DNA from: Coenobita brevimanus
Taxonomy: Eukaryota; Arthropoda; Malacostraca; Decapoda; Coenobitidae
Assembly: GCA_032717465.1 (NCBI GenBank)
Contig: JAVRFU010000144.1
Location: 283,510 to 347,509 of the forward strand
DNA: 64,000 nucleotides
Direction: 5' to 3'
Shown in pieces: positions 11,095 through 22,100 of the stretch (the first letter of the stretch is position 1; each line of letters starts with the position of its first letter). The position numbers and the translations under genes were made by a program. Below the pieces are notes generated by a model that was not told where the DNA came from, searched no databases, and was given only the letters and a program-made list of their open reading frames with translations.

Positions 11095-12154
11095 AGGTTT
11101 TTGTTGTTATATTTATGGCTTGATTTGGAGAACGGAAAAGGAGTCAGGGGTATTTAGGATAACCAGGCAGCTCCATCATCTGGGTCTGTTTGTGCCACCA
11201 CATGAAGGTATCCATCTCCAATGCCTTCAGGTAATTAAGAAAGTGATAACAGCAAATCCCATATTACCTCATTCAGGATGCGGGGGTCCAAGGCATAGCT
11301 ATGCTTGTGCAGTGCATTAAAGAAATATCAGTAATCTCTCAGCTTTCCAAATCCCACAACTAAGATCCAGGATCATCAGTACACTTTTCACCAATACTTG
11401 GTCACTTCTTCCATCCAATAATCTGAATTTAAAATGTCTCCTTCTCCAAGCATAATTTCTAGACAGAACATTTTTTTGGGGGATACGAAAGAGAGAACGT
11501 TCAGACAAATTATGAGTTCAAAAAAAAAAACTTTAATAGGTGTTAAAGCAAAACTTTTTCAAAATATACACTGGCAGATCTTGTTACCACTTGCCTAGTT
11601 TACAAATACCTAACACACCTGTTGTGATACTGAGGTAAATGAATCTCTGAGTCCAGAAATTCAATTTTTTATTTGGGATTGATTATGAATGGTTCTGAGG
11701 CATAAGGAACTTGCATTTAACATCATTTGCATTGTCTCAGCGTATTTTGGTCTGTACTTATTAATATTGTATTATATAATTGTTACTTTTTTTTTTTTTT
11801 TTTTTTTTTTAGGCCATTCAGTTCTTGTATTTAAATCTCAAGTGATATCTTGTGTTCATTTATTTCTTTCATTTTTATTTTTAATGAAGCAGCCGCACAC
11901 ATTATTTCAGTTCTAGACTTGTTTATGAAAGTAAAAATTTTTAAAAATGCTATTTGTATTGAGTCTGCCTTTTTTTGCAATTCTGAAATATTTGACAATG
12001 AGAAGTTGCTGAAGCACTTTTTGCATATTTTATCACTGCTTAATATCATCATTCAAATTTTTATTCACAAACTTCCTCCTACTCCTCCTCCTCTACATCA
12101 TCATCATATCATCATCACCAGGAACTTCATTCCTTAAAGTAGTGCTTGCTACAG
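11095..12154. other. Intron-like sequence with T-run
   Basis: No coding homology seen. Contains an A10 run at 11521, a long T run at 11789-11811 and a CATCATCA patch near 12096-12118. Confidence 0.4.
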
Positions 12155-12301
12155 GAGGATGTTGTGAGTGTGCAGCTGGTGGGGGGACGGCCTCAGGTGT
12201 TACTGGACTCAGGCAGTGGACCCGTGTTCCTGGCAGGTCCACACCTTCCTTCACTGGCAGACTGGGAGTGGCACAGGCTGGATCTCATTTGGGGACCACA
12301 G
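12155..12301 (+). pseudogene. Neural-cadherin-like exon: middle of LamG 1
   Basis: 147 nt, phase 0 at both ends, between TGCTACAG and CACAG|GTAGGA. It reads EDVVSVQLVGGRPQVLLDSG, then SLADWEWHRLDLIWGPQ, the 'V.L..G.P..L.D.GSG...WHR.D..W' pattern of type III cadherin LamG 1. The exon itself is intact. The exon(s) for the second half of this LamG domain should follow but are not found in the 270 nt before the next exon. Confidence 0.75.
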
Positions 12302-12573
12302 GTAGGATATCGTAATGGCTTACCATACATTTAACAATCATAGATAGATGAGGTAGCAGGAACCTGAGTTAGGATGATGAATGAAAGATTTTGAAATACA
12401 GATGTGCAGTATATTACAGTAATTCCTTGATTATCTGACATATGGCAGGGGTTCTTTCGTATACACAGCTGAAGACAGCTCACTGTCCCACCTTGTGATT
12501 ATATAAGATTTGATACTGGCATTAGTGTAAAGTATAGTTTCATTGCTCCCTTCTAAATTTGTCTTTTCAACAG

Positions 12574-12735
12574 GTGTGTTGGTGTGGGTGGGAAGGGGTC
12601 ATGTGAGTGTGAGTCAGGCTGGGCGGGTGAAACCTGCATGCACCGCACTCAGCCTGTCTTTTTTGCACACAGCAGTTACGTCAAGATGGCACTCACCTCT
12701 GTTCCACCTCCACATACCACCTTCCTCCAGCTCAG
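12574..12735 (+). pseudogene. Neural-cadherin-like exon: EGF 2 end and start of LamG 2
   Basis: Flanked by TTTTCAACAG and CTCAG|GTGAGA. It reads GKGSCECESGWAGETCMHRT, then QPVFFAHSSYVKMALTSV and TFLQL: the last EGF cysteines followed by the 'F...SY.K.AL' start of the second LamG domain. It begins one base into a codon whose first two bases should come from a missing upstream exon, and ends in phase 2. Confidence 0.75.
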
Positions 12736-13124
12736 GTGAGATCAACTGGCCTTCGGTCATAGTCCCTTCCTTACTAGAACTACACTTGATCATTACATAC
12801 CCCCTCACACTTGCCCATATTCCCACACTCTTAACTTTATCACCTGGAACTACAGTACACTATATAGTCCATTCCAGATTAGAATGACAGTTACCCATAT
12901 GGGTGATGTAGTTTGAGTGAGAAATATGAGTAAAATTCTGATATTGGAATGGACTGTGTTGTTGCCTCAGTCCTTGCTTATTGAGCAGTTGAGGAGCTTT
13001 TTTACTAGGTCCTTTTTAATTTATGCAAAAATAAGAAAGCAGTGATTAAAACTCTAAAAATATTGTTCCATAAGGAGTCAGATATGTGATAGCCCTGTTT
13101 ACTACACAACATAAGAAATCTTTT
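12736..13124. other. Intron-like sequence
   Basis: No feature recognised between the exon and the family B fragment that follows. Confidence 0.4.
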
Positions 13125-13385
13125 GACACTGAGGTGGTTTGGACATGTGGAGAGAATGGAGAATGAAAGACTGACTAAGAGGGTGTATGTAGGTGAGGTG
13201 GAGGGAGGGAGAGGGAGGGGTAGACCGAGGATGAGGTGGAGGGATGGAGTTGAGAGGTATATGAGGGAGGGGGGGGGTGAGTTGGGGGGAGGGTAGTCAA
13301 ATGGTGGGTGACAGAGTGACTTGGAGGCGTTATGTCTGTGGCCACCCTTTGCGGGATAAGGGCGTCGGGCTATAGATAGATAGAT
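13125..13385 (+). repeat. Family B LINE 3' fragment
   Basis: Starts at TTTGACACTGAGGTGGTTTGG (LRWFGHVERMENERLTKR), runs through the GEVEGGRGRG region and ends GGGCTATAGATAGATAGATAGATAG. It belongs to the same CTATAGATA-ending subgroup as 1711-1942. Intronic, + orientation. Confidence 0.85.
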
Positions 13386-14894
13386 AGATAGCTTATGTTG
13401 TTTTAGCCCGCTGCACCTTGCTTATAGGCAAGTTAAGGAGCCACAGCATAAGAACCCAGTTATTTGTGCAGAAAATATAAACAAAAGGTTCAAGCTCTAC
13501 TAAAAATTGTTTCATCCATAACTTATCAAATGAAATGAAATCCTAAGAACTACACCAACCATTTGATTTATGCAGAAGTAGAACCCAAAGACTGAATCCT
13601 TTCAAAAAATAATCCTGTTAAAGAAAATGGAATTAAGAGAGCCTTTGTGTTTTAAAAAATAATCCATTCAGAGAAAGTAAAAGAAAAAAAAGGTCTGTTT
13701 TCTTTTTCTGTAACTCACAAGTGCCTGTAGGATAAAGCCAGTTCAATTCATGTCAGGTTAAAAAAATGAGTGAAATCTGTGTTATGTTCATCTTTATACA
13801 TTTCTTTTCCTCACCAAGTCATTTGTTTCATGAAATTTCTTTTATTTCTCCCTCTCATGCTCTCATTTACCATATCCAGACATCTTTTTGGCCTTCCTTG
13901 CCTCCCCCTTGTCCTCAGACTCACACATATATGCAATACCCTCCTCTCCTCCTAGTTCATAATCATTCTGTCTTTATGACTATACCATCAAAATGCTCAT
14001 CTACCCACTGATCAATAGAAGGGCCATGCAGACAGTCTTCATTATTAAGTCACGGATGTGTTCCAGACTGTTACAACATTTTCCATGTACTGTAATTGGT
14101 GATGAAAATTGGGGAACCAGGGGAATTAAGATTTATAGGTTATAGCGGATTTTTGATTGACAAATTAGTTTTCCATCCATCCATCCATCATCCAATCCTA
14201 CATTGCCCCATGAGGAGTGTAGGAGCCGGGGGTTAGGCAAGTTGGTCCTGACATTTAAGATGAGAGCGATGTTTTACCATTATTTACTGTAGACCCATTC
14301 AACCAGAGGAGATGCTTTATATTTTATTCTGACAAATACCTAGTGATTTATTCAGCTAAGGAGAGATGCCTTGGGGTGGAAGGGCTATTAGAAAAAGTCT
14401 CCATTATCCTGCTGCTGGATAATGTCAACTGTATTTTATTCTAGCCAGAAAATATGTTATTAATTTTTAAAGAGACATGTAAGGATGAAGAGGTTCTTAC
14501 TGTATAATAACATGAAAAGAGGCAACATACAGCAAGGGGATATGGTAAAAATATTTTTTGTAAGGTTGTGGACATGGGAACAATAAAAGCAGAGGACTTT
14601 GAAAATGTTATTTACACAAGCAGGTCCTGTTATACAAGTATCTGCTATACAAGAAACCAATGATATGAGAATGGGCAATTTAGACCCGATCTCAGTTATG
14701 CGAGCAGGGTCAGTTAGCCTAACCCTATTTTTCTCTTAATTTATGTACTCTGTTATATGAGTTTCACGATCCTTTTATTTTGTTTGATATACAAGTGTCT
14801 GCTCTTTTGCTATCCAAGCAGTCTTCCATCAACACATCCCACTCATTTAATGGGACCCAGCTGTATTGAGGACTCACTGTTATATATTTGTAAG
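13386..14894. other. Intron-like sequence with a short type Y SINE scrap
   Basis: 14172-14265 carries CCATCCATCCATCATCCAATCC and TTGCCCCATGAGGAGTGTAGGAG, the tail end of SINE type Y on the minus strand. The rest is A/T-rich with no coding homology. 14640-14870 contains repeated 'tTATACAAGTaTCTGC'-like lines that could be a decayed DNA-transposon end; I cannot prove it. Confidence 0.4.
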
Positions 14895-15086
14895 GTTTCG
14901 TACGTGGGAACACTCTGGTCAGCTGGTGTGGGTGGGGTCACAACATGGGCGTGACCTGGCAGCGCTACACCTAGTCAGTGGGCGGGTGTGTCTGAAGCTG
15001 CTGCTACACCCTGCTGCACTCACACACCTCTGCCTCAGCCAGGTCGTCCTTACTGATGGGCAGTGGCACACCATATATATCCGAAG
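14895..15086 (+). pseudogene. Neural-cadherin-like exon: LamG 2, middle strands
   Basis: The phase 2 junction with 12735 gives LRFRT. It then reads EHSGQLVWVG, DLAALHLVSGRVCLKLLLHP and VVLTDGQWHTIYIRR before CCGAAG|GTACTG. 'S G.L......L.L..G.....L......DGQWH....RR' is the LamG core. The frame is open throughout. Part of the fragmentary N-cadherin-like locus. Confidence 0.78.
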
Positions 15087-15551
15087 GTACTGTGTAAGGT
15101 TTTAATTTCAAAATTATAATAATGTGGTATTAATAATAATGATAAATAATAATAATAATAACTAGGAAGCACTCAAAGAGCGCATACCTCCGCCAATGCA
15201 TGATCCAGATTTGGATCCACCCCAAAATTTAATAAATTCTTCCTTGGCCCATGGCCCACCCTTCCACTAAACTTCATTGATATAATTGAGAACTTTTGGA
15301 GATACTGTCTGGACAGACAGACAAATGTAGGTGAATATATAACCTCCTTCAACTTCATTGGTGGCGGTAATAATAATAACTTTATCATCATTGTTATCCT
15401 CATGTTTTTTTCACTTAAAAATAGAATGAAGTAGGATGCTGATGCAAGAAAAGAAGAAATATGAAATTAGGAGAAGTACCAAAAGCATGCTTAGTGAAAT
15501 GGGCCCGACATCCATAGAATAATAATATTATTATATGAATAATATTAATGT

Positions 15552-15681
15552 TTTTGTGAGGGCAGAGTGTGTGAGTGAATAGTGATGATATAATGAAAAC
15601 AGTGCCAGCAACCAGAATAATGGTGTTACATTTGTGAGGATAGAGTTTGTGAGTGAACAGAGATGGAAGTGAACCAGAGTG
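15552..15681 (+). pseudogene. Two decayed partial duplicates of the LamG 2 exon start
   Basis: 15552-15590 (TTTGTGAGGGCAGAGTGTGTG) and 15632-15681 (TTTGTGAGGATAGAGTTTGTG...AGATGGAAGTGAACCAGAGTG) repeat the acceptor and first codons of the true exon at 16042. The second reads VCE-stop-TEMEVNQSD against VGEWAEMEVDQGD. Both have a stop and no downstream exon body. Confidence 0.6.
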
Positions 15682-15712
15682 ACTAATTATGATGATGATG
15701 ATGATGTTGGCT

Positions 15713-15960
15713 ATGTGGAGAGGATGTAAACTGAGAGACCAATGAGGAGAGTGTATGTGAGTGAAGGAGAGGGGAGGAGAGGGAAGGGGAAATGGAGGAT
15801 GAGATGGAGGGATGAAGTGGAGAGGTATATGAGAAAGGGGTGGGGGCTGGGGGCCGGGCAGTGAAATGACGGGGGACAGGGCAACACGGAGGCGATTTGA
15901 TTCTGGCCACCCCTTATGGTATTAAGGCTTGTGGCAGTTGATAGATCGATAGAGAGATAG
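15713..15960 (+). repeat. Family B LINE 3' fragment
   Basis: GGCTATGTGGAGAGGATG, the MRWRDEVERYMRKG-coding region, then GGCCACCCCTTATGGTATTAAGGCTTGTGGCAGTTGATAGATCGATAGAGAGATAGATG. A diverged copy inside the intron between the duplicated exon starts and the true exon. Confidence 0.8.
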
Positions 15961-16041
15961 ATGTTGATGAGGATGAGGATGATGATACTGAAGACTACAA
16001 TAACACATCCAGGAATAATAATTATGTTTTTGTGAGGACAG

Positions 16042-16231
16042 GGTAGGTGAGTGGGCAGAGATGGAGGTGGACCAAGGTGATGGCCCACTGTACAATGCTA
16101 CCCCAGCCCCTGCCTCCCCCAGGGATGGTCCACACCCCTCCTGGTGGACCGACAGGAGGGGGTCTACGTAGGAGGCTCACCAGAGTATGTAGGAGTGAGC
16201 CTCTATGTTGGTCATCATGACTTCCATGATG
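16042..16231 (+). pseudogene. Neural-cadherin-like exon: LamG 2 C-terminal half (frameshifted)
   Basis: Acceptor GAGGACAG ends at 16041. After completing Arg, the exon reads VGEWAEMEVDQGDGPLYNAT. Near 16122-16138 the frame shifts by one base (C-run in CACACCCCTCC), and the second part reads LLVDRQEGVYVGGSPEYVGV then HHDFHD to donor GATG|GTAAGT, phase 1. 'VD.QEGVYVGG..EY.GV' is diagnostic for the N-cadherin LamG 2 end. The slip lies in a homopolymer, so a sequencing error is possible. Confidence 0.75.
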
Positions 16232-16859
16232 GTAAGTTCTTTTAACCCATTGTTCATGATGACTGCCTTGATGATAAGTCCTTTTTGCCTTTTGTTCTTC
16301 ACAGTTTTCATGACATTAAGGTCTTTTTGTCCTTCGCTGGCCACCATTTCCATGAGTATTAGCATTTTCCACCATTTTTATGAATGTCGATATTAGTGTT
16401 TGTTATTGAGGCAGTTGTCAGTTCAATCACAAGATTTTTTTTTCAATATACTGTATCTCAAAGTTCTCCATACAACTGGTACTATACTACAAGTTAGGGA
16501 AAACTAGTAAAGCTCCTTTATAGGTAGCAGTGGATCTGTAATCAGTAATTTTTATATAATTTACTGATAGAAATCCAGTTAGAGAAAGTTGTGTACAAAT
16601 GTGCCATGGTTTGATTGCAAGAGGCCAGAGGTTTTTCTTTAATATGTAATGTTGTCAGGGATGTAGGATGGTTTCTTATGACTTAAATTAACTGGATTAT
16701 GGAAGTGTAGTTATTAACCCTACCAAGCCCTGAACTCTGTGTGGCTTGCAATGGGGCAGCAAAAATGAGGCTGTTACCAATTATTTTTTACCTAATAAAG
16801 ACTATTTATAACTAGGACTTACTGTCCAGATCTTTCTTTTGTAATATATGATGTTTGTC

Positions 16860-16905
16860 AGGCTGCCTCAATGACCTGCAGGTGTCTTGAGTGCCCAGAC
16901 GCATG
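16860..16905 (+). pseudogene. Decayed partial duplicate of the next exon's start
   Basis: GGCTGCCTCAATGACCTGCAGG... ends TCTTGAGTGCCCAGACGCATG. It aligns with 17199-17245 (GGTTGCCTGGATGACCTACG...) and shares about 50 bp of upstream intron (TTCTTTTGTAATATATGATG). In frame it reads CLNDLQVS-stop. Confidence 0.6.
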
Positions 16906-17198
16906 TTCTCTCTGTCTCTTCCAAAAATTTAGATGTTTAAGTTCACTGATAATTAGCCTTTTTTTTTTTTTTTTTTTTTTGTATCTCACTCATGGTATGT
17001 GTCCAAGTGTCTAGACATACAATAAGATCTCCTTAATCTCTTTTACAGTGTGGATCTGTTTGAACTGTGTCACACAGCCAAAGACCTCTTCTCTCTTGAT
17101 GGAGCAGTATTATATTATGGTTGTATGACTAGATCCGTGTGTTTGGTAATTTGGACCTTCTTTTTTGTTATATATGTGTTCCTCCAATGATGTTTAAG

Positions 17199-17388
17199 GT
17201 TGCCTGGATGACCTACGAGTGTCTGGAGTGCCACTGCCCCTGCCACCTCTGGTTAACACATCAGCCCTAGCCCAAGCCACCATGTTCACTAGTGTGTCTG
17301 CTGGCTCTACTGCCCCACCAGCCTGCGATAATGTCACCTGCCTCACCCCATTCACCTGTATTGATGTCTGGTGGAGGCATGAATGTGG
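17199..17388 (+). pseudogene. Neural-cadherin-like exon: LamG 2 end plus Cys-rich/EGF 3 start
   Basis: The phase 1 junction gives GCLDDLRVSGVPLPLPP, then QATMFTSVSAGSTAPPACDN and VTCLTPFTCIDVWWRHECG, before GAATGTGG|GTTAGT. This is the C-terminal disulfide segment of LamG 2 (G-C-L-D-D-L-R) followed by the 'NVTC..PF.C.D.W....C' EGF-like start. Open frame, phase 2 exit. Confidence 0.78.
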
Positions 17389-17574
17389 GTTAGTACAGTA
17401 CTTTCTTTATCTCTCTTTATCTGCATGTCTCATTCTGTCCACATCTGTTAGTTTGTAATATATTCCACACTAAGAAATACACAGTGTGAGGAAATTAAGA
17501 GGAAGTTCCACATTAAGAAACAAACATTGTGGACAAATTAAGAGATTGCATGGCTATTGAGAATGTTAGTGGGG

Positions 17575-17810
17575 TAATGCACATGGACAGGTCAAAGTGG
17601 TTTGAACACATGGTGAGAATGTGTGAGAGCTATTGGATGGGAGAGCTGAATGTGGGAGGGATAGCCCCCATTGTTAGACCAAGGAATATGTGGAGTGAAA
17701 CTGCATGAAAGGGCCTCATGCTTAGAGAACTTGACCAGAATTCTTTACGAACAATGAAAGAAAAGGTTGACTTTGGCGAACAAGGAACACTGGATTACAG
17801 AATGTATGAA
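17575..17810 (+). repeat. Decayed LINE 3' fragment
   Basis: Encodes SKWFEHMVRMCESYWMGELN then PIVRPRNMWSETA and KGLMLRELDQNSLRTM with stops. This is the 'W.GH..RM......G...RGRP...W' tail common to several LINE RTs. The family is not one of those well represented here. Confidence 0.5.
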
Positions 17811-17991
17811 TGTACAATATTTCTTAGTCTGTCTGTCTGTCTGTGTCTCTTCACTAGCATGATACTGTTTATACTTTCATCCTCGCTCATAGGGTTATCA
17901 GACACCAGAAACCAAACCAGAGTGAATTAAGTATTGTATTACAGGAAAAAATATGACAAAGCAAAATTATTCTAGAATATAATTAACTGTG

Positions 17992-18165
17992 AAGCTACAT
18001 AACGTGGTGAATGTTTTTGGCGTATCCGATAGAGCCAGGATTCCGGGGGCTTGAATGATGAGTGAATGGAAGCGTGGCCCATTGGATTGGGCAATTCTGG
18101 GCTGTCTGGACATTGCTACTCCTCACCCTGCCTTTGGGTGGGAAAGGAGGTCCGGATGATGATGA
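17992..18165 (+). repeat. SINE type Z, copy 1
   Basis: Begins GAAGCTACATAACGTGGTGAATG and contains TTGGCGTATCCGATAGAGCC and GGGGCTTGAATGA (Pol III A/B-box-like). It ends GGGAAAGGAGGTCCGGATGATGATG. Near-identical copies are at 45930-46110 and 53382-53568. Confidence 0.75.
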
Positions 18166-18237
18166 TATAATTAACTGCTGTGATGATTTATATGTCCTGC
18201 AGAGTAATTAAAATAATTGTTAACCATGGACCTTCAG

Positions 18238-18380
18238 GTACCTAGAGGGATCAGAGGTTACACGAGAGGGTGGGCACTGTGAAGACGTTGATGAGTGTCA
18301 GTGGTCACCCTGTCTTAATGGTGGAACCTGTGCCAATGCCAGCCCAGGGTATTTTTGCCACTGTCCTTCCTCCTACATTG
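18238..18380 (+). pseudogene. Neural-cadherin-like exon: calcium-binding EGF 3
   Basis: After phase 2 completion it reads GYLEGSEVTREGGHC, then EDVDECQWSPCLNGGTC and FCHCPSSYIG before TACATTG|GTGAGA. D-V-D-E-C is the calcium-binding EGF signature, and this EGF is the last extracellular module before the membrane in this family. It exits in phase 1, but no matching transmembrane exon is found downstream. Confidence 0.78.
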
Positions 18381-18849
18381 GTGAGACCCAAAATACATGC
18401 TGCTTATTGCTTTATTGCTGTGTATCTCAAGTTTTGCCAACTCTCATGCTTCCCAGTCTTTTGACCAAAAGAGCTTGACCATGTTTATGTACTTATGATA
18501 TTGATTAACCTCTTCACTATGATATTGATTGTCTTTGTTGTCACCAGGCTTCCACTAGACAGCTTTGCTAAACTCTAAGATGGACCTGTAGTAGCCTGGA
18601 ATTCTGCCTTTCAGAATGTAGATAATGTAGAGTGGCGTGTAAATCACTGCAAGGGCTTTTCCCACAATGTAAAAGAATACTTCATTACCATGAGGCTCTA
18701 CCATTTGTTATGAGAGTATCGTGAGCAGTGAATCAGGCTCTTACATGATGCAGGCACAACATGGTAACATACCACCTCTCATTGACATTTTTACATACTC
18801 AAGATGTTGTTGGTGATAGAGGATTGAACTAAGCCTGAGTGTGTTGCAG

Positions 18850-19251
18850 GGTGGTGCAGGAGAGGTGCGGTACACCATCGACCCGGCTAGCGACCCGTAT
18901 CGGCTGTTTGCAGTGGACTCCATGGGCGAGGTGCGTCTGCGGCGGTGACTGGACCGAGAGAGGGCCTGGGTGCACGTGGTGAGGGTGTTGGCCGTTGATG
19001 GGGGTGTGCCAGCCCTTACCTCCACCGCCACCCTGGCCCTCACCCACACGGACATCAATGATAATGCACCCAGTGTGGCCAATCCAGACACCCTATACAT
19101 ACAGGAGAACAGTCCACCTCACCACATAGCAGACCTCACACTGGACGATGCTGATGACTGGACTCTTGGTCATGGTCCACCCTTTACTGTCAGCCTTGAC
19201 CCTCGTGCCCCTGACACATCAAGAAGTCCTTCAGGGTCCAGTTCAATAAAG
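18850..19251 (+). pseudogene. Cadherin-repeat exon with in-frame stop and frameshift
   Basis: Acceptor GTGTTGCAG ends at 18849. It reads GGAGEVRYTIDPASDPYRLF, then AVDSMGEVRLRR-stop-LDRERAW with TGA at 18946-18948 (CGA-to-TGA style). VLAVDGGVPALTSTATLAL and DINDNAP follow, ending one cadherin repeat (E-x-D, DRE, D-x-D, DxNDN calcium motifs present). The next repeat starts LYIQENSPPHHIADL and DADDWTLGHGPPFTVSLDP. Near 19213 a single-base loss shifts the frame; in the other frame the end reads KKSFRVQFNK to AAAG|GTATAC, which fits the phase of the next exon. This is a clear pseudogene signature. Confidence 0.75.
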
Positions 19252-19424
19252 GTATACATCTAGCCAGAGTGTTTACTCCTTGGCCGAATTGAGCAAAAAA
19301 TAAATAAATATAAGTTTTAATTTTTAGGCAGTCTTCACATTAAATCAAGGATGTGTGAAGGTAGAATTTTACTTAAATTAATCAGTTGTAATCGAGGCAT
19401 GTTTCTGATTTATTTTTATATGGG

Positions 19425-19546
<122 letters not shown>

Positions 19547-19699
19547 CAAAAACATATCACTCTGCCTTGTAAAGGCAGGTGATAATAACACAGCTCATAG
19601 CTCTGATCCAGTGATGATGATGATGATGATGGTGGTAGAAAGAAGATTAGAAAAGTGATAATGGTGATGATGACAATGGTAGAAAGAAGACTAGAAAAG

Positions 19700-19731
<32 letters not shown>

Positions 19732-19766
19732 TTGTAGATGATGATGATAATATTCTCATGCTTCAG

Positions 19767-19966
19767 CTGGTGATAAAGGGAGAGGTGTTGCTGTAGTTAG
19801 TTCACTGGTTCCCCTCGACCGTGAAGATGTGACACGACTCCTGCCCCTGGTATTGAGTGATGCACAAAACTTGACCACCACAGCAACGCTCACCCTCACT
19901 GTGGCAGACGTTAATGACAATCTTATGGCCCCTGCATCAAAAGCTGTCTCGGTTAGCAGGCTAAGG
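19767..19966 (+). pseudogene. Cadherin-repeat exon
   Basis: Acceptor TGCTTCAG, donor CTAAGG|GTAAGG. It reads GDKGRGVAVVSSLVPLDRED, then LPLVLSDAQNLTTTATLTL and TVADVNDNLMAP, with the LDRE and DVNDN calcium motifs. Phase 0 exit agrees with the next exon. The frame is open when entered in phase 1, as required by the shifted frame of the previous exon. Confidence 0.78.
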
Positions 19967-20384
19967 GTAAGGGTGCCTTTTTTTTTAAAATACTGTTGTT
20001 TCATAAGGTAGCATAGGAACCTGGGGCTATACTACTGTACTCAGTTCAGACATTTAGGGCAAGAATGATCAGTTGTTCATCCATGAGTGGCATTCTGTAT
20101 GCAGTGAACCCCAAACAGTGCAGATACCAGTAGGCCAAGGAAAATCTCTGAAAGTGGATTGAGGGTACTGTTGGAGGAATCAGATCTTTTCTGGAATGGT
20201 AGAAGAGACAGGAGCTATGTATTAGTGAGATAAAAGGGAGAGGAGTGTCTTAGAGAGTAAGGAAGATATGTGAGGGCAATGAATCCTAGAGGCAGTTCTG
20301 TTATGGCCATCCCTTGCTGGAAGGTTCTCAAGAGGGAGCAAGTTGTCAATGGTGATGATGATGATGATAAAGGTGTAATTATTT

Positions 20385-20560
20385 CATTTCATTTCGTTTT
20401 TGAAGGCTCCAACATGCATGCATGCATCCACCTTAGTCACCTAATGGCGGCTGTCCATGCTGGTCGATCTATGGCAACCTCTCTGTTCAGTCACTTAACC
20501 CTGAGGTCACACTTAATGACTTCGTCCCACGTCTTTCTCAGTCTGCCTCTGCAATGCCAT
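20385..20560 (-). repeat. Family C LINE 3' end
   Basis: The + strand reads TTTCATTTCGTTTTTGAAGGCTCC then CACCTAATGGCGGC, the reverse complement of the family C terminus (GGAGAGCCGCCATTAGGTG... then (ACGAA)n). Short and truncated, minus orientation. Confidence 0.75.
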
Positions 20561-20582
20561 CCCCCATAATAATAATAATAAT

Positions 20583-20957
20583 AGTAATCCATCCATCCAT
20601 CATCCAATCCTATGTTGCCCCATGAGGAGCGTAAGAGCCCGGGGCTAGGCAAGTTGGTCCTGACATTTAAGATGAGAGTGACCAGCCTAACTCATTCCTG
20701 AGTGGCATTATGTGAGCAATACCCCAACCACCCCTTGGATATATACCTTCACTGGCATAATCCGATTGGAGTGCTGCAATTACCCACTAAACCACCAGGT
20801 GCCATAATTTGGTTATATGGTTACCACCCAGCATAGTAAATGGTTTCCTGGTTAACAGGAAATAAACCTGGTGAACGGGAAACCATTTGGCTTGTCACTC
20901 AGTGTAGAGTCACCCATAGGCAGAAGGAACAGGAAAGAATGAAGGAAAGAAAATCAT
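20583..20957 (-). repeat. SINE type Y copy
   Basis: CCATCCATCCATCATCCAATCC tail at the left. The tRNA-like part (reverse complement of A-box TGGTTTAGTGGG) lies near 20785-20800 and the shared head with hairpin near 20840-20890. Its hairpin loop has an extra duplicated segment (TTAACAGGAAATAAACCTGG). Confidence 0.8.
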
Positions 20958-21018
20958 AGTAATAATAATGATAATAAAGAAATAGGGTTAGGATGCTGAT
21001 AATGATGATGTTTGACAG

Positions 21019-21185
21019 GACACTACAGGAAGTATGGGTGTGGGGCGGGTGTATGTGGAGGACCCCGATGACTGGGATACAGGCGACAAGGTGTGGGCAT
21101 GGCGGGGGGGACTAAAGCACCCACGCTTCCACCTCAGCACTCACACTGGCAGTGTCACTATAGCAGCTCAAGCACCAGATGGCAC
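21019..21185 (+). pseudogene. Cadherin-repeat exon (last repeat, N-terminal half)
   Basis: Acceptor TTTGACAG, donor GGCAC|GTGAGT. It reads DTTGSMGVGRVYVEDPDDWD, then KHPRFHLSTHTGSVTIAAQA. 'GRVYV.D.DDWD...K......HPRF.L....G.V' is the membrane-proximal cadherin repeat of arthropod N-cadherin. Open, phase 2 exit. Confidence 0.8.
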
Positions 21186-21552
21186 GTGAGTTTGTGTCCC
21201 TGTTAAGTAACAGTTAATAATCCTTTCTTCCATGATAGACCTTGATGGCATGTGAGTACTTTTCCTTGCTGAGTACCAATAACAGTTCTTTTCTCCCAAC
21301 AAAATTACCTTCCTTTGTTTTCTTTCTGCTTCCAGATGACATTAAATAGCATGTTACTTTTTATCACAACAGTATTAAGTAACAGCCCTTCTTCCCTTAT
21401 CATTATTACTTTCCAATGCTTCCCTTCTTCTTCCAACCAGATGATAGAATGGTACCCATACCTAGCAATGTGCCATCACATCACATCACCTGATAGAAGC
21501 TACAAATGTGCCCAAAAGACCGAAAAAGTAGTCTAAATATGGTATGTGTATT

Positions 21553-21690
21553 ACTGATGGAGTGGAGAGGTATATGAGAGAGGAAGATGTGAGCTGAGGG
21601 GAGGGCAGTGAAATGGTAGGGGACAGGGCAACACGGAGGCAATTTATTTGTGGCCATCCCATATGGGCCTGAGGCATCTGGCAATAGATA
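21553..21690 (+). repeat. Family B LINE 3' fragment
   Basis: ATGGAGTGGAGAGGTATATG ... GGCCATCCCATATGGGCCTGAGGCATCTGGCAATAGATATA. Diverged copy in the intron between cadherin exons. Confidence 0.8.
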
Positions 21691-21766
21691 TACAGTGTTA
21701 CTGAGCTACTGTAATATAAGGAAAGATGTATCATTCCCTTCTATCTTCATTCATTGATCCAAACAG

Positions 21767-21929
21767 ATATGAACTCCAATTTCTTGTGAGTGACTTGCGA
21801 CATCGGCAAAGCAATGTAGCAGCCAACGTGACAGTGAAGGTGACAAGTGTTGATACCGATACGGTGAGCTGTGCCGTTTCCATCACTGTCACTTTTCCAT
21901 CCCCACGTACTCTCATCACCCCTCACCAG
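21767..21929 (+). pseudogene. Cadherin-repeat exon (last repeat, C-terminal half)
   Basis: Acceptor CAAACAG, donor CACCAG|GTAACT. The phase 2 join gives TYELQFLVSDLRHRQSNVAA then NVTVKVTSVD and SITVTFPSPRTLITPHQ. It is the end of the membrane-proximal cadherin repeat. In the normal gene this precedes the segment found here 17 kb upstream at 4563; both borders are phase 0. Confidence 0.78.
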
Positions 21930-22100
21930 GTAACTCATCCTAGAGACCTTCTAGTGAACAGAGATTGGACAGTTTTCCTTGTTGTGGTGTATTTGTCACT
22001 CACCTAGCAATAATGAGTGCTCAGCTCATGTGATTTGACTTGCTGGTTTAAAGTTCAAGGATGTTCTGATAATACAGTACTGATAGATAGATAGATAGAT

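Noticed and set aside
18829..19100. Minus-strand ORFs of 72 and 119 codons
   Set aside because: Antisense to a clear cadherin-repeat exon.
10699..19251. Treating all cadherin-locus frameshifts as sequencing errors and calling the gene intact
   Set aside because: Two slips are near short homopolymers and could be errors, but the TGA at 18946, the missing LamG and transmembrane exons and the reversed order are not explained that way.
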